Positions 1 through 8,165 of a stretch of DNA of 11,681 nt are shown in pieces. This DNA is from Pseudarthrobacter sp. Its GTDB lineage: Bacteria; Actinomycetota; Actinomycetes; Actinomycetales; Micrococcaceae. The stretch covers positions 1 through 11,681 of the forward strand of contig JABFWC010000359.1 in NCBI GenBank assembly GCA_013362385.1, written 5' to 3'. The notes beneath the pieces were generated by a model, which saw nothing but the letters and a program-made list of their open reading frames with translations, searched no databases and was not told the origin of the DNA. How positions within the stretch are numbered: the first letter of the stretch is position 1; each line of letters starts with the position of its first letter. Both the position numbers and the translations under genes were made by a program.

Positions 1-545
1 AGGCCGGGGTCGGCCGAGTGGACGCCGCCCACTACCGGCGAGACGAGCCGCTCCAGTACCCGCGCGCCCATCCTTGCCCTGACGAGGGCGGAGACACTGG
101 TGACACCTGCCCCCACGCCCACGGAGGCCGGCAGGACCCGGTCCACGGAGGCACGCAGGGCTCCCAGCACGCCGATCGAACGGCGGACCTCCGGGTCCCA
201 GGGGTTCGCGGGGATCCCCAGGACTCCGGTCTTGGGCAGCTCGCGGGGACCGCCGGGAAGCTGGACCCAGGCACCGCCCGGGCGGGGAGCGACGATCTTG
301 TCCGCAAGGCCCAGTTCGGTGGCAAGGCTGGAGACGGCGTCGGAACGTGTGGCGAAGGATTCGGCCCCGCTGTCCAGGGTGAGGCCGGCCACCTCGTGGC
401 GTCCGACGCAGCCGCCCCACTCCGTGCCCGCTTCGAGCACCGTGACCTGATGGCCGGCAGCTGCCAGCTCGCGCGCGGAAAGCAGCCCGGACACGCCGCC
501 GCCCACAACGATTGCCGTGCCGGGCCCGGCCTCGGAGGTGCCCAC
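1..545 (-). CDS. hemG: Oxygen-dependent protoporphyrinogen/coproporphyrinogen oxidase (HemG/HemY, CgoX), N-terminal part
   Basis: This flavoprotein oxidises a porphyrinogen ring late in heme synthesis. Actinobacterial members usually act on coproporphyrinogen III (the CgoX role), but substrate cannot be read from sequence. The visible 181 residues start at a GTG at 545. A stop lies in frame ten codons upstream and there is no other start between, so the start is well defined. Residues 11-40 form the FAD-binding Rossmann strand-helix with GGGVSG at 15-20, closed by VTVLEAG at 34-40. DSGAESFATR at 58-67 and VVGGVHSADP near the visible end (171-180) match the family. The gene lies four bases past the hemE stop and has no clear Shine-Dalgarno, so translation is probably coupled to hemE. 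The C-terminal majority (family length is about 450-490 residues) lies outside the window. The FAD fold and family are clear; the choice between the names HemY and CgoX is inference. Confidence 0.92.
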   Translation of the reverse strand, partial: MGTSEAGPGTAIVVGGGVSGLLSARELAAAGHQVTVLEAGTEWGGCVGRHEVAGLTLDSGAESFATRSDAVSSLATELGLADKIVAPRPGGAWVQLPGGPRELPKTGVLGIPANPWDPEVRRSIGVLGALRASVDRVLPASVGVGAGVTSVSALVRARMGARVLERLVSPVVGGVHSADPG

Positions 546-549
546 GGGA

Positions 550-1644
550 CTACGCCGGCGAGATCGAGTGGATCAGTTCCACCACGCGCGTCAGCACGGC
601 GGGGTCCGTTTCCGGCGGGACGCCGTGCCCCAGGTTCAGCACGTGGCCAGGGGCTGCGGAGCCGGCGGCGATGACGTCCCGGACGTGTGCTTCCAGGATG
701 TCCCAGGGCGCGGCCAGCAATGCGGGGTCGATGTTGCCCTGCAGGGGCACCCTTCCGCCCAGGCGGCGGTTGGCTTCGTCCAGCGGCAGCCGGTAGTCGA
801 CGCCGACCACGTCCACGCCAACGTCGCGCATGGCTACGAGCAGCTCGGAGGTGCCGGTGCCGAAGTGCACCAGCGGGGCCCCGAGGTGCCGGACGTGGTC
901 CAGGGCGCGGGTGGAGGCGGGCGCCACGTACTTCGTGTAGTCGGCAAGGCCGAGGGAACCGGCCCAGGAGTCGAAAAGCTGGCCGGCGGAGGCACCGGCC
1001 TCCAGCTGCGCCTGCAGGAACATTCCGGAAGCGTCCGCGGCCCAGTTGGCCAGCGCTGTCCAGGCCTGCGGGTCCGCGTGCATCATGGTCCGCGGGCCCA
1101 GGTGGTCGCGGGACGGCTTGCCCTCGACCATGTATGCGGCGAGGGTGAACGGGGCACCGGCGAAACCGATCAGCGGCGTCCGGCCCAGTTCGGCCACCGT
1201 GAGGCGGACCGCCTCACGGATCGGCTCCAGCGCCTGCCAGGTCAGCTGCGGAAGGGCGGCGACATCCGCGGCGGTGCGCACGGGCTTGTCCAGGACCGGA
1301 CCAACCCCGGGCACGATGTCCACGCCGACGCCGGCCAGCTTCAGCGGAATGACGATGTCGGAGAAGAAGATGCCCGCATCCACGTCGTGGCGGCGCACAG
1401 GCTGGAGCGTGATTTCCGAGGCCAGTTCCGGCCGGAGGCAGGAGTCCAGCATGGCGATGCCCTCACGGACCTTGAGGTATTCCGGCAGCGACCGGCCGGC
1501 CTGGCGCATGAACCAGACGGGACGGCGGGAGGGCTTGCCCCCGCGGTAGGCGGTGATCAGCGGGGAGTCCGCGGTGCGGCCGTCCAGCAGCGGGTGGTCG
1601 GCGGCGAGGGTGCCGGCAGCGGAGACGGCAGGGCTAGGAGTCAT
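550..1644 (-). CDS. hemE: Uroporphyrinogen decarboxylase
   Basis: A cytoplasmic enzyme that removes four acetate carboxyls from uroporphyrinogen III to give coproporphyrinogen III. The 364-residue product has the usual length. Signature 1 (PVWFMRQAGR, 42-51) and signature 2 (GFAGAPFTLA, 160-169) are intact. The active-site residues expected from the human enzyme are all present: R47 and R51, D96 in FFSDI, Y171, S226 in FDSWAG and H340 in LGHG. LQGNIDP (301-307) and GVPPETDP (341-348) are also typical. The frame stays open upstream to an ATG at 1731, but the 29 extra residues do not resemble the family, so I chose the ATG at 1644. No good ribosome-binding site precedes it. A possible -10 (TATCTT, minus strand 1675-1680) would give a leader of about 24 nt. 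It is the first gene of a hemE-hemG operon and is divergent from hemA, so both ends of the pathway share one regulatory region. Confidence 0.98.
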   Translation of the reverse strand: MTPSPAVSAAGTLAADHPLLDGRTADSPLITAYRGGKPSRRPVWFMRQAGRSLPEYLKVREGIAMLDSCLRPELASEITLQPVRRHDVDAGIFFSDIVIPLKLAGVGVDIVPGVGPVLDKPVRTAADVAALPQLTWQALEPIREAVRLTVAELGRTPLIGFAGAPFTLAAYMVEGKPSRDHLGPRTMMHADPQAWTALANWAADASGMFLQAQLEAGASAGQLFDSWAGSLGLADYTKYVAPASTRALDHVRHLGAPLVHFGTGTSELLVAMRDVGVDVVGVDYRLPLDEANRRLGGRVPLQGNIDPALLAAPWDILEAHVRDVIAAGSAAPGHVLNLGHGVPPETDPAVLTRVVELIHSISPA

Positions 1645-1802
1645 GCTTTTGATTGTGCCGAAAAAGCACTGCAAAAGATAACGACAACCTGTCCGGGAAG
1701 GCCGGCCCATCGGGCCCGTGGCAGGAATCACAGGCTCGATGGGCCCGCGGCGCGGCCGGGGGTTGTTCTACCGAGGTGCGAAAAAGCTATGATTGGTCTG
1801 TT
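1645..1802. promoter_or_regulatory. Divergent hemE/hemA control region with central inverted repeat and flanking direct repeats
   Basis: This 158-bp region separates the hemE and hemA starts. A 9-bp inverted repeat, GGCCCATCG at 1704-1712 and CGATGGGCC at 1737-1745, is centred at about 1724.5, almost exactly the midpoint of the region. A 9-bp direct repeat, CGAAAAAGC, occurs at 1659-1667 and 1779-1787, exactly 120 bp apart, once close to each gene. The right-hand copy directly precedes the hemA -10. The left-hand copy is about 15 bp from the hemE ATG. These repeats are seen directly. That they bind a regulator of both genes is inference, and no known operator consensus is recognised. Confidence 0.45.
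1788..1793 (+). promoter_or_regulatory. Probable hemA -10 element
   Basis: TATGAT (five of six consensus bases) lies nine bases before the hemA GTG. A TTGTTC at 1763-1768 is a possible -35 with a slightly long 19-bp spacer. Transcription would begin at about 1800-1803, leaving almost no 5' leader. This fits the lack of a Shine-Dalgarno sequence before the GTG. Confidence 0.6.
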
Positions 1803-3128
1803 GTGGTTCTTTTCTCATTGGTGGCTACACACGCCGACATCGACCTCGAAACCGTTGCTCAGCTGAGCAACGGTTCCTCCGGTATTGCAGCTTCCGCGCT
1901 TACGGAATCTCCGGCGGTCGCGGGCGCCGTGGTCCTGGCAACCTGCAACCGCTACGAAATCTACGGTGAAGCGCGCAATCCGGATGACGTGGAGGCAGCC
2001 CGCGCGGCCCTCGTTTCGCGCATCAGCAAAGCCAGTGGATTGGCCGAGCCGCTGGTATCCCGATCCTTCAGCACCCGCACCGGCCCCGAAGTGACCCGGC
2101 ACCTGTTCGCCGTGAGCGCGGGGCTGGATTCCGCCGTCGTGGGTGAGCGTGAGATTGCCGGGCAGGTACGCCGGGCACTGATCACCGCCCAGCACGAAGG
2201 CACTGCCAGCGCAGGGCTTGTCCGGCTGTTCCAGGCCGCTTCCAAGACGGCGAAGGACGTTGGTGCCCAAACCGCGCTCGGTTCCCGCGGCCTTTCGATC
2301 GTTTCCGTGGCCCTGGACCTGGCCACCGACCTTTCGGAGAACCACGACTGGTCCACCAAGAAAGTGGTGGTCTTCGGAACCGGTGCCTACGCTGGCGCCA
2401 CGATGGCGCTCCTTCGCGAACGCGGCTGCACCGACATCTCGGTCTTCTCCTCCTCCGGACGGGCCGAAGGCTTCGTGGCAACCCGGGGCGGCACGGCTTT
2501 GGACACCGAATCCCTGCGGCCCGCTGTCGCCGCCGCCGACGTCATGATCGGCTGCAGCGGCTCCGACACCCGCGTGGAAGCCGACGAACTGGCCCAGGTC
2601 CGCGCGGACTCCCCGCAGCCCCTGATCGCCATCGACCTCGCCCTCACCCACGACTTCGACCCCGCGGTGGGCGAGCTGGACGGCGTGGAACTCCTCACCC
2701 TGGAGTCCGTGCGCCTGGCGGCCCCGCAGGAGCAGGCGGAGTCGCTGGCCCAGGCGAGCGGCATCGTCAAGGGCGCCGCGAAGGCCTTCGAGCAGGAGCG
2801 TGAAGCCCGCTCGGTGGACTCGGCCATTGTCGCCCTGCGCCGGCACACCATGAACGTGCTGGACGCCGAGATGGAGAAGGTCCGCGCGCGCCACGGCTGC
2901 ACCGCAGCTGCCGAAGAGGTGGAGTTCGCGCTCCGCCGCATGGTCAAGCAGCTGCTGCACGTGCCCACGGTCCGCGCCCGCGAGCTGGCCGCCAACGGCC
3001 AGCAGGACGACTACGTGGCGGCCCTCGAAGCCCTGTACGGCATTACCGTGGAGCAGCCTGCCGCCTCCCCCGCCACTCCTGCAGCCGCCGAGTGCCCGGT
3101 GGACCACCAGGGCCGCGAGACCGCCTGA
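1803..3128 (+). CDS. hemA: Glutamyl-tRNA reductase
   Basis: It reduces glutamyl-tRNA(Glu) with NADPH to glutamate-1-semialdehyde, the first committed and usually rate-controlling step of C5-pathway tetrapyrrole synthesis. The product is 441 residues. The catalytic cysteine is C48 in [12 protein letters not shown]. The substrate domain motif [14 protein letters not shown] follows at about residues 104-117, and the NADPH Rossmann loop is GTGAYAG in [12 protein letters not shown] helical dimerisation domain ends near the motif [12 protein letters not shown]. The frame is open upstream to an ATG at 1653, but homologue-like sequence ([15 protein letters not shown]) begins at the GTG at 1803, directly behind the TATGAT -10, so I chose that start. 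The tail after the conserved core is Ala/Pro-rich and ends with a Cys-Pro at 431-432, eleven residues from the C terminus. The gene is divergent from hemE and is closed by a hairpin at 3152-3184. Confidence 0.97.
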   Translation: MVLFSLVATHADIDLETVAQLSNGSSGIAASALTESPAVAGAVVLATCNRYEIYGEARNPDDVEAARAALVSRISKASGLAEPLVSRSFSTRTGPEVTRHLFAVSAGLDSAVVGEREIAGQVRRALITAQHEGTASAGLVRLFQAASKTAKDVGAQTALGSRGLSIVSVALDLATDLSENHDWSTKKVVVFGTGAYAGATMALLRERGCTDISVFSSSGRAEGFVATRGGTALDTESLRPAVAAADVMIGCSGSDTRVEADELAQVRADSPQPLIAIDLALTHDFDPAVGELDGVELLTLESVRLAAPQEQAESLAQASGIVKGAAKAFEQEREARSVDSAIVALRRHTMNVLDAEMEKVRARHGCTAAAEEVEFALRRMVKQLLHVPTVRARELAANGQQDDYVAALEALYGITVEQPAASPATPAAAECPVDHQGRETA

Positions 3129-3151
3129 AACCAAACGCCTGCCCTGTCAGA

Positions 3152-3184
3152 TATGGCTCCTAAACCACCGGTTTGGGAGCCATA
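3152..3184. terminator. Bidirectional hairpin between hemA and moeZ
   Basis: A 15-bp stem with a three-base loop: the left arm is TATGGCTCCTAAACC at 3152-3166 and the right arm GGTTTGGGAGCCATA at 3170-3184, all paired with one G-U. An outer TGCCCT/AGGGCA pair (about 3140-3145 and 3191-3196) could extend it. It sits 23 bases after the hemA stop and 18 bases beyond the moeZ stop, between convergent genes. No U-tract follows on either strand, so termination efficiency is inferred from position and stability. Confidence 0.75.
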
Positions 3185-3202
3185 CCTATTAGGGCAAGCA
3201 GG

Positions 3203-4402
3203 TCAGTAGACGGGCTTCTGCGGCTCCACGTCCCGCACCCACGCCAGGATGCCGCCGTCGAGGTGGCTCACCCGCTCGTAACCGGCCTGCCGCGCCGCTG
3301 CCAGGACGTTGGCCGAGCGGGTTCCCGCCTTGCAGTGGAACACGATGTCCCGGTCCTGCGGAAGTTCGTCCCAGGCCTCCCCCGCCAGGATGCGGCCCTG
3401 CGGGATGAGCTTTGCACCCTCGATCCGGACGATGTCGTACTCTCCGGCTTCCCTGACGTCCACCAGTTCAAAGTCCTTCAGCCCGGCTTTCCGTGACGCC
3501 AGCATTGTCGCCAGCTGCGTGGCGGTCACGGTGTGTTCCTTGTCCGCACCGGACTCCGGGGCGATCCCGCAGAACGCCTCGTAATCCGTCAGTTCCGTGA
3601 TGGGCTGTGCGGCGGGGTCCTTGGACACGCGGATCTCACGCCAGCTGCCGCCGAGCGCGTCGTACAGTGCCACCCGGCCCAGCAGGGAACGGCCGACGCC
3701 GGTAATCAGCTTCACGGCTTCGGTCACCATCAGCGATCCGACCGCCGCGCACAGCATCCCGAACACGCCGCCCTCGCCGCACGAAGGCACGGACCCGGCG
3801 GGCGGGGCCTCGGGGTAGAGGTCGCGGTACGTGGGCCCGTGCTTCTCCCAGAACACGCTGACCTGGCCGTCGAAGCGGAAGATGGAGCCCCAGACGTAGG
3901 GTTTGCCGAGGATGGCAGCGGCGTCGTTCACCAGGTACCGCGTGGCGAAGTTATCGGCGCCGTCGAGGATCAGGTCGTAACCTGCGAACAGGTCCAGGGC
4001 GTTGGACGCATCCAGCCGGACGTTGTGCAGCCGGACGTCCACCAGCGGGTTCAGCGCCGCGATCGCGTCGCGGGCAGATTCGGTCTTGGGCCGGCCGACG
4101 TCGCTGACGCCATGGATGACCTGGCGCTGCAGGTTGCTCAGGTCGACGGCGTCGTCGTCGATGATCCCGAGCGTGCCCACTCCTGCGGCGGCGAGGTACA
4201 AGAGCGCTGGCGAACCCAGTCCGCCGGCGCCAATGACCAGGACTTTGGCGTTCTTGAGCCGCCGTTGGCCGAGCGCGCCGATTTCGGGGATGATCAGGTG
4301 CCGCGAATACCGTTCAACCTCTTCCGGGCTAAGCTCCCCGGCGGGTTCCACCAACGGACCCAGGGACAGGGTTGAAACATTTGCGGTGAAGGATGAAGCC
4401 AT
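3203..4402 (-). CDS. moeZ: MoeZ-type adenylyltransferase/sulfurtransferase (ThiF/MoeB domain plus rhodanese)
   Basis: A two-domain enzyme of 399 residues. The E1-like half adenylates the C-terminal Gly-Gly of small ubiquitin-like sulfur carriers and the rhodanese half supplies the sulfur that makes the thiocarboxylate. The nucleotide loop is GAGGLGS at 58-64, followed by IDDD (81-84), NLQRQ (90-94) and LDGADNFATR (146-155). A conserved cysteine is C208 in SCGEGG. The rhodanese domain covers about 295-399 with active-site loop HCKAGTR (356-362), C357 being the sulfur acceptor. The two Cys-x-x-Cys zinc pairs of E. coli MoeB/ThiF are missing: the first position reads TYRDLYPE and the second KDPAAQPITE. 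From memory, MoeZ of M. tuberculosis also lacks them, so I read this as a subfamily trait. Candidate partners are ThiS (encoded at 6648-6884), MoaD and CysO; the partner is inference. It is transcribed alone, divergent from tetR. Confidence 0.94.
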   Translation of the reverse strand: MASSFTANVSTLSLGPLVEPAGELSPEEVERYSRHLIIPEIGALGQRRLKNAKVLVIGAGGLGSPALLYLAAAGVGTLGIIDDDAVDLSNLQRQVIHGVSDVGRPKTESARDAIAALNPLVDVRLHNVRLDASNALDLFAGYDLILDGADNFATRYLVNDAAAILGKPYVWGSIFRFDGQVSVFWEKHGPTYRDLYPEAPPAGSVPSCGEGGVFGMLCAAVGSLMVTEAVKLITGVGRSLLGRVALYDALGGSWREIRVSKDPAAQPITELTDYEAFCGIAPESGADKEHTVTATQLATMLASRKAGLKDFELVDVREAGEYDIVRIEGAKLIPQGRILAGEAWDELPQDRDIVFHCKAGTRSANVLAAARQAGYERVSHLDGGILAWVRDVEPQKPVY

Positions 4403-4415
4403 ACTTCAATGTATG
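4400..4415. repeat. Short inverted repeat overlapping the moeZ start, candidate operator
   Basis: CATAC at 4400-4404 and GTATG at 4411-4415 are perfect inverted copies separated by six bases. The repeat includes the moeZ start codon and faces the tetR gene. A second dyad, CCCGG/CCGGG, lies at about 4417-4433. TetR-family proteins often bind short dyads between themselves and a divergent gene, so this is a candidate site. Five-base arms are short enough to occur by chance. Confidence 0.3.
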
Positions 4416-4435
4416 CCCCGGGATACCGCCGGGTC

Positions 4436-4441
4436 ATATTA
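4436..4441 (-). promoter_or_regulatory. Probable moeZ -10 element
   Basis: On the minus strand these bases read TAATAT, close to consensus, and would start transcription near 4429, about 27 bases before the moeZ ATG. A weak TTACCT lies 16 bp upstream as -35. The stretch is the most AT-rich part of this divergent region. Confidence 0.45.
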
Positions 4442-4468
4442 CCCCGCAGTAAAGTAAAGGTAACTGCA

Positions 4469-5152
4469 ATGGAAAGAAGGAAAACTGTGGTCCCTGAAGC
4501 ACGGGCTGACCGCCCGCCCGCCGCCGAACCGCAAGCTCCCTCCCGCCCCGCAGGCCAACGGTCCGCCCGGCTCCCCCGGGACGAGCGGCGCGCGCAGCTT
4601 CTGTCGGCCGCGCAGGAGGTCTTCGTGGCCAACGGTTACCACGGCGCCGCGATGGACGAGATCGCGGAGACGGCGCACGTCAGCAAGCCCGTGCTGTACC
4701 AGCACTTCCCGTCCAAGCGCGAGCTGTACCTTGCACTGCTGGAAAGCCACCTCGCCTCGCTGACCGAGCTGATGCTGGGCGCATTGAACTCCACCACTGA
4801 CAACGATGAACGCGTCCAAGCCGTCATGCGCGCCTACTTCCGCTTCATTGCCAGCGACGACCAGGCGCACCGGCTCGTGTTCGAATCAGACCTGATCAAC
4901 GATCCCGACGTCAGCTCGCGGCTGGAAACGTTCAACCGGACGTTCGCCGAGGCCATCGCCCGGGTCATCGCCGAGGACACCAAGCTTCCCCACATTGAAG
5001 CTGAGCTCCTGGGCCGCGGCCTCGCCGGAATGGCGCAGGTCAGCGCCCGCTACTGGCTGGAAACCGACGGCAACCTGGACCTCGATGTGGCCAGCGACCT
5101 CATCTACCGTTTAGCTTGGCGCGGAATCTCTCGCTTCCCCAAAGAGTCCTAG
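4469..5152 (+). CDS. TetR/AcrR-family transcriptional regulator
   Basis: A 227-residue DNA-binding regulator. After a Pro/Ala/Arg-rich unstructured N-terminal tail (about 1-35), the TetR domain starts with RDERRAQLLSAAQEVF. The helix-turn-helix falls at about 58-82, with GAAMDEIAETAHVSKPVLYQHF and the typical K-x-L-Y-x-HF and SKRELY motifs. The rest is the helical ligand and dimer domain. The start is the ATG at 4469, with AAAGG eight bases before it. A GTG at 4487, preceded by GAAGGA, is a credible alternative and would shorten only the disordered tail. An upstream in-frame ATG at 4409 overlaps the control region and is unlikely. The DUF3107 gene follows 49 bp downstream, and moeZ is divergent. 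From memory a TetR gene stands in the same place in M. tuberculosis (Rv3208). No ligand or target can be assigned from sequence. Confidence 0.9.
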   Translation: MERRKTVVPEARADRPPAAEPQAPSRPAGQRSARLPRDERRAQLLSAAQEVFVANGYHGAAMDEIAETAHVSKPVLYQHFPSKRELYLALLESHLASLTELMLGALNSTTDNDERVQAVMRAYFRFIASDDQAHRLVFESDLINDPDVSSRLETFNRTFAEAIARVIAEDTKLPHIEAELLGRGLAGMAQVSARYWLETDGNLDLDVASDLIYRLAWRGISRFPKES

Positions 5153-5189
5153 ACTACAAATAAGACATCATCAACCGAATTTACTGGCT

Positions 5190-5195
5190 GGGAGG
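5190..5195 (+). promoter_or_regulatory. Ribosome-binding site that fixes the TTG start of the DUF3107 gene
   Basis: GGGAGG stands six bases before the TTG at 5202, ideal spacing. There is no ATG or GTG at a suitable distance, so this site decides the start. Confidence 0.8.
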
Positions 5196-5201
5196 CCCCC
5201 T

Positions 5202-5426
5202 TTGGAAATTAAGATCGGCGTTCAGAACGTGGGCCGGGAAATCGTGCTGGAATCGGCGCAGGATGCGGAGACGGTGGCCAAGGTGGTCGGCGAAGCAATC
5301 AACGAAGGAAACGAACTGCGGCTGAAGGATGACAAAGGACGCCTGATCATAGTTCCGGGAAACGCCCTCGCGTACGTGGAAATCGGCGCTGAAGAGGTCC
5401 GGCGCGTAGGCTTCGGCCAGTTCTAG
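5202..5426 (+). CDS. DUF3107 family small protein
   Basis: A 74-residue acidic protein beginning at TTG. It has an alternating beta pattern at the N terminus (EIKIGVQNVGREIVLES), a helix with DAETVAKVVGEAIN at about 21-34, then LRLKDDKGRLIIVPGNALAYVEIG and the conserved ending RRVGFG. This fits DUF3107, a family nearly confined to Actinobacteria (Rv3208A/TB9.4 in M. tuberculosis, from memory). There is no signal peptide, cysteine or membrane segment, so it is cytoplasmic, and its biochemical role is unknown. It follows the tetR gene by 49 bp and is followed by a small membrane protein gene 27 bp downstream, so the three may be co-transcribed. The family call rests on overall pattern, length and neighbourhood rather than a profile search. 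Confidence 0.87.
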   Translation: MEIKIGVQNVGREIVLESAQDAETVAKVVGEAINEGNELRLKDDKGRLIIVPGNALAYVEIGAEEVRRVGFGQF

Positions 5427-5453
5427 CCAGGCCTTCGGACATCAGGGGGACTC

Positions 5454-5756
5454 ATGCTTTCGCTGACCATTGTGGTGCTGGCCACCGTCGCCGCGGGCTT
5501 CATCGTCTGGGCCAATGACAAACGGCACGCCAAGTATGGCGCCGGACTTGCTGCCGGCGTCGGAGCAGGCGTTGCCGCGTTGTCCTGGATCATCCTGATG
5601 GCTGCGGGATTCGGCTACCTCCCGGGCGTGACCTGGCTGCCGTGGGTCCTGCCGGTCGTGCTTGGGACGGCGGCTTCCATCGGCGCCGTTGCCTATCTTG
5701 GCCGCACCCGTGCACGGCACGACATGGAGCGGCTGACACTTATCCTTCGGCGCTGA
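5454..5756 (+). CDS. Small three-helix membrane protein of unknown function
   Basis: A 100-residue hydrophobic protein. Three membrane segments are visible: about 3-19 (LTIVVLATVAAGFIVW), 28-53 (Gly/Ala-rich, ending SWIILMAAGF) and 61-84 (LPWVLPVVLGTAASIGAVAYL). The loop between the first two carries KRHAK, and the C-terminal tail RTRARHDMERLTLILRR is basic and probably cytoplasmic. AGGGGGA lies four to five bases before the ATG, a strong ribosome-binding site. The gene follows DUF3107 by 27 bp and ends just before a long hairpin, so it is probably the last gene of the tetR-DUF3107 unit. I do not recognise a family. An equally long frame exists on the opposite strand, but it is charged and low-complexity, as expected of a shadow. 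Confidence 0.78.
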   Translation: MLSLTIVVLATVAAGFIVWANDKRHAKYGAGLAAGVGAGVAALSWIILMAAGFGYLPGVTWLPWVLPVVLGTAASIGAVAYLGRTRARHDMERLTLILRR

Positions 5757-5768
5757 GGACATTCCGCC

Positions 5769-5818
5769 TTAACAGGCTGTGGCCACCACCCGCCCGGGTG
5801 GTGGCCACAGCCTGTTAA
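5769..5818. terminator. Long perfect inverted repeat between convergent genes, bidirectional terminator
   Basis: The left arm (5769-5792, starting TTAACAGGCTGTGG) and the right arm (5795-5818, ending CCACAGCCTGTTAA) are perfect reverse complements over 24 bases, with two bases between; a real loop would be about four bases. It begins 13 bases after the stop of the membrane protein gene and ends 9 bases before the thiG stop. Position and stability argue for a terminator working both ways. There is no U-tract, and the stem is longer than such terminators usually need. Confidence 0.8.
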
Positions 5819-5827
5819 CGCACGGGC

Positions 5828-6880
<1,053 letters not shown>

Positions 6881-6884
<4 letters not shown>

Positions 6885-8155
6885 GCTGTCTCCTTGGTGT
6901 GCGTGCCGGCCGCCGTCACCGGCCGGGAAAACCGGTCCGGGCGGAAGGCCGACCAGCGGGGATCGGCCTTGCCGTCCAGCAAGTCCCTGCAGATGGCCGC
7001 TGCCGCGGGGGTAAGCAGGACGCCGTGGCGGAAGAAGCCGGTGGCGATGATCAGGCCGGGAATGTGGCCGCCGGCTCCGGCGGGCAGTGGCACCCGGCCC
7101 AGCAGTGGGCCGTTGTCGGGTGTTCCGGGGCGGGCCCGGGCAGTGCATTCCAGCAGTTCGAGTTCGGCGACGGCCGGCACCAGGGCCTGGGCGTCGCGGA
7201 GCAGCTGGTAGACGCCGCCGGCGCTGACCGCATCGGAGAGGGCGTCCTCGCGCTGGGTGGCTCCGATCACCACCGTGCCGTCCTGGCGGGGCACGATGTA
7301 CACGGGGATCCCGTGGACCATGCCCCGCACCGTGGCGGTCACCAGTGGCCGGAGATGCTGCGGGACGGCAAGGCGGAGGATGTCCCCGTGCACCGGACGC
7401 AGGGGCAGCCGCAGTCCCTCAGGCAGCCCGCCCAGTTCCCCGGCCCGCAGGCCGTTGGCCACCACGGTCTCGGTGGCCCTGATGCGGCCGCCGCCGGCAA
7501 GGAGGACACCGGCCACGGCTCCGCCCTCCCGGAGCAGACCGGCGGCACGGTCCGGGATGGAGTAGCCCTCCACAGCACCGTCAACCGCCAGCCCGGGGGT
7601 CCTGGCAGCGGCACCTGCAAGGGCCAGCCGGAGGGACGCGACCAGCCGCCGGGGATCCACTTGGTGGTCGGCGGGGGTGTCGAGGGCGCAGGCGATGCCG
7701 GGGCTGAGCAGGGGTTCGCGCCGGCGGGCCTCCCGCACGGTGAGGGGTTCCACCGCCAGCCCGTTGGCCTGCTGCACGGCGCGAAGGTCCATCAGGGCGG
7801 CGCGGTCGGCGGCGTCGGCACCTACGGCGAGGGTCGGCGTCGTCAGGTATCCGGAATCCGATCCTGATGCCGCGGCAACGCCGGCGGCAAAGCCTGGCCA
7901 CAGGGATGATGACTCAAGCATGAGTTCCAGGAGGTCCTCCTCCTGGTAATGCAGCTCGCTGACCGGGGCCAGCATGCCTGCCGCGGCCCAGCTGGCGCCG
8001 GATCCGGGCGCGTCGTCGACCAGCACCACGGAACGTCCGGAACGCTGCGCCTCCCAGGCGATGCCGTGTCCCACCACACCCCCGCCGATCACGGCCACGT
8101 CGGCCTGGATGGGGGGATCCGCGGACCTGGGAGAACTGTTGAGGGGGCTGCCCAT
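6881..8155 (-). CDS. thiO: Glycine oxidase ThiO
   Basis: An FAD-dependent oxidase of the D-amino acid oxidase fold that converts glycine to the dehydroglycine (imine) needed by ThiG, the oxygen-dependent alternative to the radical enzyme ThiH. The product is 424 residues, somewhat longer than the B. subtilis enzyme. The dinucleotide motif VIGGGVVGHGIAWE is at 22-35. The ThiO-like segment GASWAAAGMLAP is at 53-64, and the C-terminal flavin-contact segment reads GFFRHGVLLTP near 386-396. The ATG at 8155 is preceded by GGGAAGGA, which belongs to the 3' strand of the TPP riboswitch. It is the first gene of the thiOSG operon and shares four bases with thiS. Having ThiO rather than ThiH suggests an aerobic lifestyle. 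Confidence 0.95.
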
Positions 8156-8165
8156 CTGTCTGTTT

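Noticed and set aside
1653..1802. Upstream extension of hemA to an ATG at 1653
   Set aside because: The extra 50 residues do not look like the family, would cover the promoter region and the central dyad, and the family N terminus begins exactly at the GTG at 1803.
517..1866. Long plus-strand frame of 449 codons opposite hemE
   Set aside because: It is the complement of hemE, rich in Gly/Arg/His/Val with no domain, while the minus-strand frame carries every uroporphyrinogen decarboxylase residue. It is a by-product of high GC at third positions.
1815..3134. Long minus-strand frame of 439 codons opposite hemA
   Set aside because: Low-complexity Gly/His/Val composition and complete overlap with an intact glutamyl-tRNA reductase; a shadow frame.
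5442..5762. Minus-strand frame of 106 codons opposite the small membrane protein
   Set aside because: Charged, repetitive composition without structure. The plus-strand frame has a strong ribosome-binding site and three clean membrane helices, and follows DUF3107 at short spacing.
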